Origin: Acidisarcina polymorpha
GTDB lineage: Bacteria > Acidobacteriota > Terriglobia > Terriglobales > Acidobacteriaceae
Direction: 5' to 3'
DNA length: 64,000 bases
Assembly: GCF_003330725.1 (NCBI RefSeq)
Contig: NZ_CP030844.1
Location: 1 to 64,000 of the forward strand
A program made the position numbers and the translations under genes. The notes below the pieces were generated by a model that saw nothing but the letters and a program-made list of their open reading frames with translations, was not told the origin of the DNA and did no database searches. Below are positions 9,076 through 17,429 of the stretch, piece after piece (positions within the stretch are counted from its first letter, which is position 1; every line of letters starts with the position of its first letter).

Positions 9076-9605
9076 CTTTTCTGGTCCGTTAGCCGTATGC
9101 TCATTCGCATAGAGACAACATCAGGCCAGCTCCTTCCTCCTATGGACTCATTGACTGAGATCGTATAATGGTATCTGTTACAGCATGAGCCGCTTGGCCA
9201 GCTGTGTCTTCAGATAGTCCGAGGGGCCTGCCTCTGAATTCTCATTGGACGATTATGAGCAATGGGACTACATTCCGCAAACGGAGTGAATTTGGGCTAT
9301 CTGGCCCACTACCTGCCATGGCCCGAGGAAGCATGTGCGTATGATCCGTCGAGGGCATTGCCTCACCTGTAAGCCGCGCGTCAAAGAGAAGATCCGTTTC
9401 GTAAACAAGCTGTTCGACATCTTCGCTGTCGCTGCCTGATCGAGCGTCGCACCGAGTGAATGCGACCTGTGAAGTTAATGAACAGAGCCTTATCGCGACA
9501 GAACCTCCTAACGCACATGCCACATACAACGGCGTTTTATACAAGCTCGATGAGTGACAATGGCTCCTGGCCCAGACGTTCAAATTCGGCCCGATCAGTG
9601 GCCGC
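9076..9605. other. Gene-free stretch with an isolated IS6-like end
   Basis: No supportable gene on either strand. The only recognisable item is the IS6-like terminal sequence at 9487-9505. The frame just upstream of 9606 reads plausibly (YNGVLYKLDE, then a stop, then QWLLAQTFKFGP), which hints at another decayed gene I cannot name. Confidence 0.4.
9487..9505 (-). repeat. Solitary IS6-like terminal repeat
   Basis: Read on the minus strand this is GGTTCTGTCGCGATAAGGC, which matches the terminus at 75-56 at 18 of 19 positions. No transposase start codon follows it, so it appears to be the footprint of a deleted or rearranged element. Confidence 0.55.
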
Positions 9606-9929
9606 ATGAGGCATATGAAAGAAGGTACTGGTACACACTCTCCAAAGGAATTAGAGCTGCAGATAAAAATGGCAATCTGGAAGGGCTTAGATTCCTACAT
9701 TCAGCAGCAGAACCTTAAAGGATTCGAACTAGCGAAACTGCTCCAGACTTCTCCAGCTTCAATAAGCCATTTACTCGCTGGTAGACTGACACAGCTCAGT
9801 ATTTCCGCATTGATTAATTTTGCAGCGCACGTTGGACTGCTCATAGAGGTTAGCGTTTCGGCTCCGTCATTTCATCGGCCTGCTTCCAATTCCAAGCCCT
9901 CGGCCGAATCAAATATTCAGGAAGAATAG
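9606..9929 (+). CDS. XRE-type helix-turn-helix protein (HigA/antitoxin-like)
   Basis: A 107-residue protein. Residues about 12-80 form a lambda-repressor-like fold: an N-terminal helix (LQIKMAIWKGLDSYIQQQNL), then the HTH (ELAKLLQTSPASISHLLAGR) and a third helical part (ISALINFAAHVGL). The short length and spacing match single-domain XRE regulators of the kind that serve as antitoxins next to HigB-type toxins. No partner toxin is visible on either side, so it may be an orphan. A second ATG at 9615 is equally possible as start. Confidence 0.7.
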   Translation: MRHMKEGTGTHSPKELELQIKMAIWKGLDSYIQQQNLKGFELAKLLQTSPASISHLLAGRLTQLSISALINFAAHVGLLIEVSVSAPSFHRPASNSKPSAESNIQEE

Positions 9930-10055
9930 CGACGAGTCACGCTGGCGGTTAGAGATCGTCAAGCCGTGCCAACGGGCGTTCAAGATCATAGGCCTAACCT
10001 AGATCGTGGAGCGCAGCGTTGCTTCGAAGACGACGCGCACCGGGTGCTTCAGGCC

Positions 10056-10292
10056 ATGAAGAAAGTCAGACTCATCATTGAGTCGGAAGCGGCCGACAAA
10101 AGAAGCGGTCGCTCCATCGAAGGTAGAGGCCAAATTCTGGGCTTTATAGCTTTCTTGAGTGCAATCGGTCCTTGGGCTTTATATCTGGGTCAGATTGCCG
10201 TAGCGATCGCGTGTTTCACGACTTTTGTCCTTGGAGTCGTTGGCATGTTCATAACCGGCCGAGCGAAAAATACTGACAAAGAACAGGACTGA
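10056..10292 (+). CDS. Small two-span membrane protein, function unknown
   Basis: Start taken at ATG 10056, since the sequence before it (from 9966) lacks protein character. The product is about 78 residues: a basic, polar N-terminus, two adjacent hydrophobic segments (ILGFIAFLSAIGPWALYL and IAVAIACFTTFVLGVVGMFI), and a basic tail. It is about 125 nt downstream of the XRE gene on the same strand. No family recognised. Confidence 0.45.
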   Translation: MKKVRLIIESEAADKRSGRSIEGRGQILGFIAFLSAIGPWALYLGQIAVAIACFTTFVLGVVGMFITGRAKNTDKEQD

Positions 10293-10337
10293 ACAGGCAG
10301 ACTCAACGTTGCTTTCGATGAGGGAAAGTCTGCGATA

Positions 10338-10356
10338 GTCCCACCCAAAGTGGGAC
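10338..10356 (+). terminator. Small hairpin after the two-span protein
   Basis: Perfect 7-bp stem GTCCCAC/GTGGGAC with loop CCAAA, about 45 nt after the stop at 10292. No T-tract follows, so terminator function is uncertain. It lies just before the integrase remnant. Confidence 0.3.
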
Positions 10357-10360
10357 CTCC

Positions 10361-10495
10361 CTCTGCCGTAAGGCGGCAAGGGACATCGAGCAGATCAAGT
10401 TTTTGCTGGGACACTCCTCTATCCAGACGACGGAACGTCATCTGGGTTCTGAGCAGGAGATCGCGGTGGCGGTGAACGACAGTTTGGGCCTTTGA
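10361..10495 (+). pseudogene. 3'-end remnant of a tyrosine recombinase
   Basis: The plus strand reads LCRKAARDIEQIKFLLGHSS, then IQTTERHLGSEQEIAVAVND, then a stop at 10493-10495. This matches the last 42 residues of the intact recombinase at 24031-24951 (LCRKSGGDLEQIKFLLGHSS, IQTTERYLGSEQEIAVAVND), but the nucleotide sequence differs at many third positions, so it derives from a different relative of the same family. The catalytic Tyr (TERYL) is His here. Nothing of the upstream gene remains. Confidence 0.8.
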
Positions 10496-10552
10496 TTCCA
10501 AGCAAAACAATTTCGAAGGATCTCATGTTGAGGGAGCGGTTGATCCAACGGA

Positions 10553-11125
10553 GTGCGAGCCGGATCTCCTGCTGAGCGTGATTCTTTCGATCAAGCGTTT
10601 CCGCGGAGTCAGGTTTTTGTTGGATGTACTAAACAGCCAAAGGCATTCAACCTTTCATGTAACGGCTTCGCCCGGCGCTTAACGCTATGTCAAATAGTTA
10701 ACATAGCGGTGCAACTCTTCATTGACCCCACGCAACATATTTACTGCGTAAACGCTGCAGGTATAGACCCGAACGCGATCGTACGCTGCTCTCAACGCGG
10801 ATTGATTCTTTTTTTCGCAAAGAGAGCTTCATCACCGCCACACAGTGCAGCAGAAGCGGCTGTAGATCAATTGCGCACGGCGGGCTTTTCCCACGACTAC
10901 GTCTCTGTTCTCAAGGCCGATATACAGGGGGTGGAATGGGAATCCTTGAGTACGAAGCGAAGCGTTATGAGGGGCGTGGTTTCTGTTCATTGGGAACATT
11001 CTGAAGAAAATAAGCCGGGCCACGAAATCCTTAAACAAGCCGGCGAAGGATATTGTGTCGTCGGGCGAAAAAGCCGTCAGTACGCACACCGAGAACACGG
11101 CGGAACTGAACAATCACGGCGTTGA
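10553..11125 (+). pseudogene. Degenerate frame with a YflT/DUF1269-like stress-protein piece
   Basis: Most of this open frame has no protein-like pattern. Around nt 10840-10920 it reads AAEAAVDQLRTAGFSHDYVS followed by VL, which resembles the N-terminal strand-helix of the general-stress/DUF1269 family (AxxAVxxLxxAGFxxxDISVL). Downstream sequence does not continue that family clearly. I treat it as a decayed fragment; the rest of 10496-10840 and 11126-11339 shows no gene. Confidence 0.25.
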
Positions 11126-11339
11126 CGTTCCGACCAGAACCTACTAGCTCGCAGTTCGAGAATTCCGCGGGACGGAAACCAAACCGGGTCCGGGTCGACC
11201 GGCCTCTCCACGAAGGGAGGGCGTCGGTCTGGTAAAGAGAACTTGCACGCCGCTCCCAGTGCCGCCGCTGCCGATCTTGAGGCTGGAGTGCAACAATCCT
11301 TGATGAGAGAACATTTTCGCCTCCCTCCAGAAAGGCTTT

Positions 11340-12470
11340 ATGCTCGGTAAGCTTTGGGATCCAGCGACAGCCCGAATTCTTTGTACAATTGTCCTTTGCG
11401 CGGCTATGCTCGCCTTACTATACGGTGCCCGCGACACTCTTACCTTGTTCCTCTTTGCAATTCTGTTTGCCTACTTTATAGAGCCGCTTGTGGGACGCCT
11501 AGAACTGCGGCTTCAAGGTCGGATTAAGGCAATTGTCGTAGTGTACCTTTCGTTGATTGCCATCTTGACTTGTCTAGGGTTTGCCATCGGGCCACGAATC
11601 CTGGAGGAAGGAAGATCCCTTGCGATCAGCCTGCCCTCACTGTTCGATCGAATCAGCTCGGGTCAATTAGTGACGCAGGTAAGCGGAAAGCACGGCTGGA
11701 GCCAAGATCACCAGGCTCAGATTCAAAGGTTCTTCCTAGCGCATCGTTCCGAAATATTGGGATACGCAGGTGCTGTAGGAGCAAAGCTCGCCGAGCCGGT
11801 AAAGCATCTGTGGTGGCTCATCCTCATTCCGATCCTCAGTCTCTTCTTTCTGAAAGATGGAAAGATGTTTGCCAGAGAGATCGTCGATTTAGGAAGTGAT
11901 GCAGGAGACCGCAGTACGCTTCGCGGGATAATAGGCGACGTAAACGTCATGCTTGGCAGTTATATTCGTGCGCAGTTGATCCTCGCCTCACTTACTGTGG
12001 TCTCCTACACGGTATTCTTGAGCTTCATGAGGGTGCCGTATGCCTTCATACTCGGACCCATGGCGGGGATCTGCGAATTTATCCCAGTTGTAGGGCCGGC
12101 TGTGGCTGCCGTCACCATCTGTGCCATTGCCGTTCTCACCAGCTATCCCCATCTAATCTGGCTGATTATTTTTTTGGGAATTTGGCGAGTGGTCCAGGAT
12201 TACGTAAACGGGCCGAAGATTATGGGCGAATCGCTCGAAATATCACCGGTCGTTCAGATATTTGGAGTGCTCGCTGGCGGGGAAATCGCAGGAGTCGTTG
12301 GAGCGTTGATCTCCGTTCCGGTTCTCGCCACTCTGCGGATCCTGTGGCGAAGAATGAGTCGTGGTGTAAGACGCACGGACGCACCTCTGGTCCCCCAGCC
12401 TCCAATAAACGGTCGAGCTGTCCATGTCGTTTCAAATGTGAAGAGCTTCAGTAACGAGGAGAACGAATGA
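11340..12470 (+). CDS. AI-2E/PerM-family permease
   Basis: A 376-residue membrane protein of the AI-2E transporter (PerM/YdiK/TqsA) family. N-terminal spans at about 14-50 (ILCTIVLCAAMLALLYGARD, LFLFAILFAYFIEPLV) and 60-80 are followed by the characteristic extracytoplasmic region (about 85-155), then WWLILIPILSLFFLKDG (family hallmark) and further spans. The hallmark PxxGxxxFIPxxGP box appears as GPMAGICEFIPVVGPAVAAV at about 238-257. Family members export small molecules or act as Na+/H+ antiporters; the substrate cannot be told. The stop overlaps the next start by 4 nt (ATGA), so the two genes are coupled. Confidence 0.9.
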   Translation: MLGKLWDPATARILCTIVLCAAMLALLYGARDTLTLFLFAILFAYFIEPLVGRLELRLQGRIKAIVVVYLSLIAILTCLGFAIGPRILEEGRSLAISLPSLFDRISSGQLVTQVSGKHGWSQDHQAQIQRFFLAHRSEILGYAGAVGAKLAEPVKHLWWLILIPILSLFFLKDGKMFAREIVDLGSDAGDRSTLRGIIGDVNVMLGSYIRAQLILASLTVVSYTVFLSFMRVPYAFILGPMAGICEFIPVVGPAVAAVTICAIAVLTSYPHLIWLIIFLGIWRVVQDYVNGPKIMGESLEISPVVQIFGVLAGGEIAGVVGALISVPVLATLRILWRRMSRGVRRTDAPLVPQPPINGRAVHVVSNVKSFSNEENE

Positions 12471-12676
12471 TGGATTCAAAGCCTTATTTGAAGGTTCTGC
12501 AGTCGGCAGCTCCAGCATGCATTCTTGCCGTGGAACTCATTCTGTCAGTAACGCTTACTGGCTGCATGGTAGTGGGCGGATACAGCAGCGGAGGAGGGTG
12601 GTTTCTCTGGCCCGGCGGTTTGGGCGTTGTCTCTATGATCTTGCTAATTCTATTTGTCATGCGCCGGCGAAGATGA
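12467..12676 (+). CDS. Small membrane protein coupled to the permease
   Basis: A 69-residue product starting in the ATGA overlap with the permease gene. It has two hydrophobic segments (about 14-36 and 46-64), a Gly/Ser-rich turn, and a strongly basic end (MRRRR). The motif LTGC near residue 32 could be a lipobox, but the flanking hydrophobic stretch fits a simple two-span protein equally well. The 3' end runs close to a decayed nitroreductase on the opposite strand. Function unknown; possibly an accessory subunit of the permease. Confidence 0.55.
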   Translation: MMDSKPYLKVLQSAAPACILAVELILSVTLTGCMVVGGYSSGGGWFLWPGGLGVVSMILLILFVMRRRR

Positions 12677-13258
12677 TGCTGCCGTCCTTCAAAAACCAGT
12701 TGAGTGAGAGGCAGACGGTCGCTTGGTTTATCCCTCGTCTGTAAGGCTCCGTCCAGACGAGATGGATCTCCCCGTCCTATGGTAAACACCGCTTCCAATG
12801 CAAACGCGTCGGGAACATACAGCACCACACGAGCGCGCTCGTGATCGAAGCCGACCATACCGTGTGCTCACCAGTTTAGTTTTTGAGCCTGCAGCACCAT
12901 GCATGCGTACGTAGCTCCTGTGTCGAACGAGTGTGTCAGCGATGGATGTTCTTCGCCCGTCTTGGGGGAGCGGATGTTGTCTTCGATGCCGCGAATACCA
13001 GAGCCGATGCTTGCTTCGCCCATGCCTGATTGAACGGAATCAGAAGGCCCAGTAATGAGTTCCAGTGCGGCGTATCGCGCAGAGCGTAGATAAAGCGCCA
13101 GGCTGTGCGTTGAACGATGAGGCTGCCCGGCGTGCTGCCTCCAGCATCGTCAAAAGCATCTCTTCGGCGGTGGGCTCCGCGGTAAAAGCACGAGGGGACC
13201 AACGTTCAAGAAATACAGGATCGATGGGATAGTCGGCAATTCTTCCGTTCACGTTCAT
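12670..13258 (-). pseudogene. Nitroreductase-family protein, broken by frameshifts and a stop
   Basis: The minus strand from ATG 13258 reads IADYPIDPVFLERWSPRAFT and ends in SSFNAQP; one missing base then shifts to WRFIYALRDTPHWNSLL. A second shift near 12960 restores GEEHPSLTHSFDTGATYACM, and an in-frame TGA follows LNW before AHGMVGFDHERARVVL. The end reads SDRLPLTQLVFEG. FLxRWSPRAFT, SFNxQPWRF, HSxDTGA and HxMxGFD are signatures of FMN-dependent nitroreductases (~200 residues). At least three lesions make it non-functional. Confidence 0.85.
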
Positions 13259-13292
13259 AAGGTCTTCTCTGATCGATGTCGTCTGGAGTTCT

Positions 13293-13715
13293 TCATCGCA
13301 GCCACAATGCCAACCCCAACGCAACGATCAGGAGAAGGCACAGGATGTAGCCGAGCAGTTGCTGCGGGTCGAGTCCCACCGGGTGGGAGACCTCCGCGTC
13401 GAATTCGGGGTCGTGCCATGCTGTCCCCGGGAAAACTTGAGCAAAAGCCAATCCCACCCAATAGAGCGATGCGGCTGCTGTTCCGGCGAAAAACCAAGGC
13501 AAGGTAAGGGGACGTACTGCGAAGACACAGCAGAGCGACAGGGTGCCAGCAAAGACACCCATCAGCATTGTCTGGCCGTTATGGAACTTGGCGTGAGGCG
13601 GCCAGTGTGGATTCTTCATGTGCATGCGTGCAGTGGCAGGAACCACGAAATCAGCAAACACTCCACCAAAACCGTAAACAGCTACAAATGCCACAATCCA
13701 TTTCGCGATAGCCAT
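13293..13715 (-). CDS. Four-span membrane protein of DUF6640-like type
   Basis: A 140-residue integral membrane protein. Hydrophobic segments: about 5-23, 50-70 (TMLMGVFAGTLSLCCVFAVR), 72-92 and 117-138. Between the first two is a conserved-looking loop HMKNPHWPPHAKFHNGQ with several His/Pro residues. This pattern (WxxHAxFH) is typical of small DUF6640/DoxX-like uncharacterised proteins that sit next to redox genes. It lies 35 nt downstream of the start of the broken nitroreductase and convergently near the AraC gene, all on the minus strand. Function unknown. Confidence 0.7.
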   Translation of the reverse strand: MAIAKWIVAFVAVYGFGGVFADFVVPATARMHMKNPHWPPHAKFHNGQTMLMGVFAGTLSLCCVFAVRPLTLPWFFAGTAAASLYWVGLAFAQVFPGTAWHDPEFDAEVSHPVGLDPQQLLGYILCLLLIVALGLALWLR

Positions 13716-13795
13716 ATTCCGACTCCCGCAAGTTCAGATGAACTCTAACCTAAGAGAAATATCGAGAAATAGCGGCCAAACGATGGGCGAGATGT

Positions 13796-14638
13796 TTACT
13801 CCCGCGCCGCACTCCGCAGAGTGGCAGGCGTCACCCCAACCGCCCGGTGGAACGTGCTGACAAAATGCGATGAGGAAGCAAAGCCGACCAGCACCGCGAC
13901 TTCATCAACGCACGCCCTGCCATCAAGTAGCAGCTCTATCGCCCACTCGATCCGCTTTTGCATCAGCAGCGCGTGGGGAGTTAGTCCCTCACTCTGACGG
14001 CAGACTTTGATGAAGTGATGGAGGCTGAGACGAGCGGCATCTGCAAGCTCAGGAACGGAGATGCCGTCGCTGAGGTGTCTATTCAACAGATCGAGCATGG
14101 CTCGTCTTGCCTGAGGCGCAAGACCCCCGGCCGACCTCTGGGTCTGCTTGTGCCCTTGGGCAACGCTTTTCGCGAGGGCAACGACAGCTTTCTTCAGTTG
14201 GGCGTCCGACCCATGAACGGAAGAGGCTACCAAAGCTTGGGCAGCCGAGGCCTGCAGCTCACGATAGGTAAGCGGCGAAGCATCAGCAGGTCTTGCCCCG
14301 CATGTGGCTGCGAGTTCAGGGCTGAACAGCAGATGGAGAGTATCCGCAACCCCGAAAACGCGTATCCGCTCCGGCCGCTCTGTGAAAGACGTAATGACGG
14401 TTCCTGCCCGCACAACATGGCCGGATGAGTCCGCTTCTACTCCCTCACGGCTTACCTGACTTGACGAAAGTTGAAATACAAGGCGGAAAGTGCGGGATGC
14501 ACTGAGGTTTATGACAGCGCCACGATGTCGGAAGCGAACCACCGCTGCGGATCCTCCGTAAGGAGCGTCCACCCAACGGAGTAGGGACGGAGTTCCTAGT
14601 TGGATCGTGATTTCGTCCAGCGCCTGGATGCGTGACAT
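13796..14638 (-). CDS. AraC-family transcriptional regulator
   Basis: A 280-residue protein. Residues about 1-150 form a cupin-like sensing region with little recognisable sequence. The last ~100 residues hold two helix-turn-helix motifs: ISVPELADAARLSLHHFIKV at about 190-210 and the AraC signature around CVDEVAVLVGFASSSHFVST, then FHRAVGVTPATLR. The family binds direct repeats as a dimer or monomer and responds to small ligands. It probably governs the minus-strand membrane protein and former nitroreductase next to it. The ATG at 14638 gives a normal-length protein. Confidence 0.9.
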   Translation of the reverse strand: MSRIQALDEITIQLGTPSLLRWVDAPYGGSAAVVRFRHRGAVINLSASRTFRLVFQLSSSQVSREGVEADSSGHVVRAGTVITSFTERPERIRVFGVADTLHLLFSPELAATCGARPADASPLTYRELQASAAQALVASSVHGSDAQLKKAVVALAKSVAQGHKQTQRSAGGLAPQARRAMLDLLNRHLSDGISVPELADAARLSLHHFIKVCRQSEGLTPHALLMQKRIEWAIELLLDGRACVDEVAVLVGFASSSHFVSTFHRAVGVTPATLRSAARE

Positions 14639-14920
14639 AGAGCCCGTCCCGGTACAAGGGTATACCGCGCCCCGCTCTCGGTCGTAGATCTAGGAAAGCG
14701 GAAATGAGAACTGCTTCCACTTCCTAATCATCTCTGGGATGGCGCTAAATCTCTAGTGCCATATCGACAGCGCTCCACTTTGCAGCGGACGACGAAGTCG
14801 TGAATGCGGGATGTAGAGCCTTGGAACACAGTCGATGATAGCGGACAAAAGGAGAATATGTCACTGTGGATCAAACCACAAGGTGGACGAGCTACTTGCC
14901 CGTCCACCTCTAGCCGACGA

Positions 14921-15292
14921 CTACTCGTCGTCGGCCCCGTCCGTGGGGTCATCGGCTGCCTCTACTTTTGAAAGCCGCTTCATGCTGATGGCCTGGATCT
15001 CGGCGATCGTGTGCTTGAAGGGAGTGCCTTGAACGTCGCTTTCGACCTCGCGATATTTCAGTTTCCCCTCTACGCTGAGGAGCTGCCCTTTCTGGAGGTT
15101 CCTGGCAAACTTTGCGAGATTCTTCCAGGCATAGACGCGATGCCATTCGGTGCGGGTTTCGTACTCGCCTTTGTCGTTCTTCCAGCTCTCCTGGGTGGCG
15201 ATTGAGAGGATGACGTACTCGTTCTTGTTCTGGGCGGTTTTGGCTTCTGCGTTCTGTCCGAGTCGGCCGATGAGAATGACTTTGTTGTACAT
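14921..15292 (-). CDS. ssb: Single-stranded DNA-binding protein
   Basis: Start set at ATG 15292 (MYNKVILIGRLGQNAEAKTA), the typical SSB N-terminus; the longer frame to 15373 is not conserved-looking. The 123-residue product is one OB-fold: WHRVYAWKNLAKFARNLQKG and LLSVEGKLKYREVE are family signatures. The C-terminal tail is very short (DDPTDGADDE): acidic, but lacking the DDDIPF tip by which chromosomal SSB recruits partners. This fits an accessory or mobile-element SSB. A second degenerate copy lies divergently at 15567-15675 and a third broken one at 45055-45296. The coding sequence is clear. Confidence 0.92.
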   Translation of the reverse strand: MYNKVILIGRLGQNAEAKTAQNKNEYVILSIATQESWKNDKGEYETRTEWHRVYAWKNLAKFARNLQKGQLLSVEGKLKYREVESDVQGTPFKHTIAEIQAISMKRLSKVEAADDPTDGADDE

Positions 15293-15566
15293 GGTGTTTA
15301 GGCTCCGTTTCTTTTGGTTGTGTCCGCTGTCTGCGGTACACGCTTGCCCGGAGGGTGTGCCGTCGCGACCCACTCCCTCGGCGAGTGGAAAGAATCTGCG
15401 GAAGGGGCCCCAGACTTGCTATGGGGGAGGAGTCCGCACCTCGTGAGAGGCGCTTCAGCGGATTCTTGGAAGGAGAGCGTGCGTCCGAAGGGCGTGGGTG
15501 TACTGAGCGCGGCACGCTGAACGCAGACAGAGAGACAAACCGGAAGGGAGCTTTCCTGTTCAACAG
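15293..15566. other. Spacer between the two SSB copies, no gene seen
   Basis: Open frames here on the plus strand are short and low in protein character. The stretch presumably holds the ssb promoter reading leftward, but no clear motif was found. Confidence 0.3.
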
Positions 15567-15675
15567 ACTTCTCTCATGGCGCAAGTCGCAGAAGCTAAAA
15601 CCGCCCAGAAAACTTGAAGGGAGTCATCATACCCTCCCTTGCTGGTAAGAACGACAAAGGCGAGTACGAAATTCG
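15567..15675 (+). pseudogene. Degenerate second ssb copy in inverted orientation
   Basis: The plus strand carries GCAGAAGCTAAAACCGCCCA (15588-15607), the counterpart of the AEAKTAQ codons of ssb. Further on it has a 25-nt stretch at 15647-15671 that matches exactly, in reverse complement, ssb positions 15159-15183 (codons KNDKGEYE). Between these the sequence is scrambled and contains a stop. It is therefore an inverted partial duplicate of the neighbouring ssb gene. Confidence 0.7.
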
Positions 15676-15840
15676 ATCCTATCGCTCGATCCATCTTCTC
15701 GCCTTGTCCATGGTTCTCCGGATGTACGCGGCTCGTCTGGGGGGCTGGAATGGTAACAGCGGAGTGAAGCTGTTGCCGGCGCAGATCGCGAACGATGCTG
15801 TGGACGAAGCTTCTCCTAAGATTGAAGCAAGTCGGCTTCA

Positions 15841-16018
15841 GGTTCCATTCACGTGGAGTTTCCCGGTAAGGCATTGTTGACCGTCGATGGAGCTCCGCAC
15901 GCGGAGCCGCCGCGCATCATCCTGGAGCATCTTCTTCGGTGATTGAGCTTAGAACGGGGACGCGGGTGTGTGTCGTGGCCGGGGTGACTGACCTTCGGTG
16001 CGGCTTCACTTCCATATC
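15841..16018 (+). mobile_element. IS66-family remnant (TnpA end plus TnpB start)
   Basis: One frame reads GSIHVEFPGKALLTVDGAPH and ends ILEHLLR stop at 15940-15942, like the end of the IS66 accessory protein TnpA. A GTG at 15939 overlaps this stop and starts VIELRTGTRVCVVAGVTDLR followed by CGFTS, the N-terminus of IS66 TnpB (consensus GTRVWLaaGvTDMRrGF). The overlap arrangement is that of IS66 elements. TnpB is cut after about 25 codons exactly where an inverted glycosidase fragment begins, so the element is truncated at a rearrangement junction. No terminal repeats were seen. Confidence 0.7.
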
Positions 16019-16320
16019 GGCAGCATGAACTGGTTTGGGCCACCTGAGGGATAACCAATACCGGGTGCTGCGATATGACGCTCCGGCAGTGCTGCGGGAG
16101 GATAAGCGAGCCACACGTTGCAGTAGAACGGAATGTTGAACTCGCGCTTACCCGCTTCGGCTACTGCGTTTACGTAGCGAGCCTGATGCCCAGGCCTAAA
16201 ACGATTCATCCGCCACACCGGGAAATACCTCGCTCCACGTCCCGGACGCTTTCCGAGCGCTTTGACAAGCTCAGCCGGCACCTGTTCTCCAAACTCGCGA
16301 TTTGAGTCGGTCGAGTAGTC
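16009..16320 (-). pseudogene. Inverted middle part of a GH35-like (DUF5597) glycosidase
   Basis: The minus strand reads ARDYSTDSNREFGEQVPAEL, then FRPGHQARYVNAVAEAGKRE, FNIPFYCNVWLAYPPAALPE and YPSGGPNQFMLPIWK. These are the segment of the catalytic barrel that in DUF5597-containing beta-galactosidase-like enzymes lies just before the strand RLIGPDLYSSDPSFY. That next strand is found at 16332 on the plus strand. The segment has been flipped relative to the rest of the gene and abuts the IS66 remnant at about 16009-16020. Confidence 0.75.
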
Positions 16321-17348
16321 GCGAGCCGCGCCGCTTGATTGGCCCCGACCTGTATTCAAGTGATCCATCCTTTTATCTGGGGATTCTGGACACGTATGCG
16401 CGGCCCGACAATCCACTCTGGATCCCAGAGACCGGCCAGGGAAATGAATATGCGCCTTATTTCTTCGCGGCGCTGGGTCGGGGAGCCATAGGCTTTTCCC
16501 CTTTTGGAATCGATTGGGTAGGACGCTTGCCGGACGGAGTTGTGCCCAGGGTACATGCTGCAAACTATGCCCTTGCGGGCTCCATGGATCGTACGCTGGC
16601 GAAACTCAACTTCGCGGGCAAGATCAAGACGATGATCGAAGCTGCAGGAGGCGCTGACCAACAGGTAATCTTCTATCCAAACAGTACACCTCTAAATGCT
16701 AGAAATTCTTTCGGGGCAAGTTCGCCTCCAGCGGATGATGCGCTCATCGACATTTCCACTCTCGCCAACGCGATGGTTTCTCCCGGAGAGGCGGGCAATG
16801 TTGCTACCCGCACAGCGGATCAAAGCGGAGCCTGGGTTGCCGAAGTCCGATTCGGATTTCCGCAGCGCGACGGTGAGGCAGCTCCTGGCTCATCCGACAA
16901 GTCGGGTCGGATGCTGATTGCTCAGATGAACCCCAATGAGTACCTGGTAACCGGCATTGGCGGAGCTGTATTCTTCCACCGTCCCGGTTATCTACCCGGC
17001 ATTCGAATGCAGATCCTCAGCGCCGAAGAGGGTTACTTCACCCCATCTAGGGCGTCAGGTGCGCCAGAGGAGTGGCATCGGATTCGCATCCTCAATGGCG
17101 ACGAGACGGATCGCAGTATCCGTTTTCCCGACCCACATGCAGTCCCGGCTAGAAGCAACTCTGCACCGCATGCCGGAGGGGATACGGAAGGCCCCCTCCT
17201 TTTCAGGACCGTCCTGTTGCGGTTCGCATCCTTTTGGACCGATTCTAGTTCCGCCACAGGACTGCAACAGGGCGCCCGCACAAAGGCACTCACGTCGGTA
17301 TCCTGGATCGTACAATCTCGCTTTTTAGAGGCAAGAGTAAGCTCGTGA
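16321..17348 (+). pseudogene. C-terminal part of the same DUF5597/GH35-like glycosidase
   Basis: The plus strand reads LIGPDLYSSDPSFYLGILDT, then NPLWIPETGQGNEYAPYFFA (PETG with the candidate catalytic Glu), GRGAIGFSPFGID, then a second domain with LIAQMNPNEYLVTGIGGAVF and RIRILNGDETD, as in the DUF5597 domain. The ATG at 16302 is an accident; no N-terminal part or signal peptide precedes it. Residues after about 300 lose family character, so the 3' end also seems damaged. Together with the flipped piece upstream it shows that one secreted glycosidase gene was broken here. Confidence 0.8.
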
Positions 17349-17429
17349 GCGAACGCGGTGAGCCTCAGTCCCTTGAGAGGACTCATCCCAGTGTGCCTTC
17401 GTTATGCAAAACCATGCGTAAATAGACTA

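Noticed and set aside
14949-15584. 211-codon minus-strand Arg/Ser-rich frame over ssb
   Set aside because: Alternative frame of ssb and its upstream region; composition implausible.
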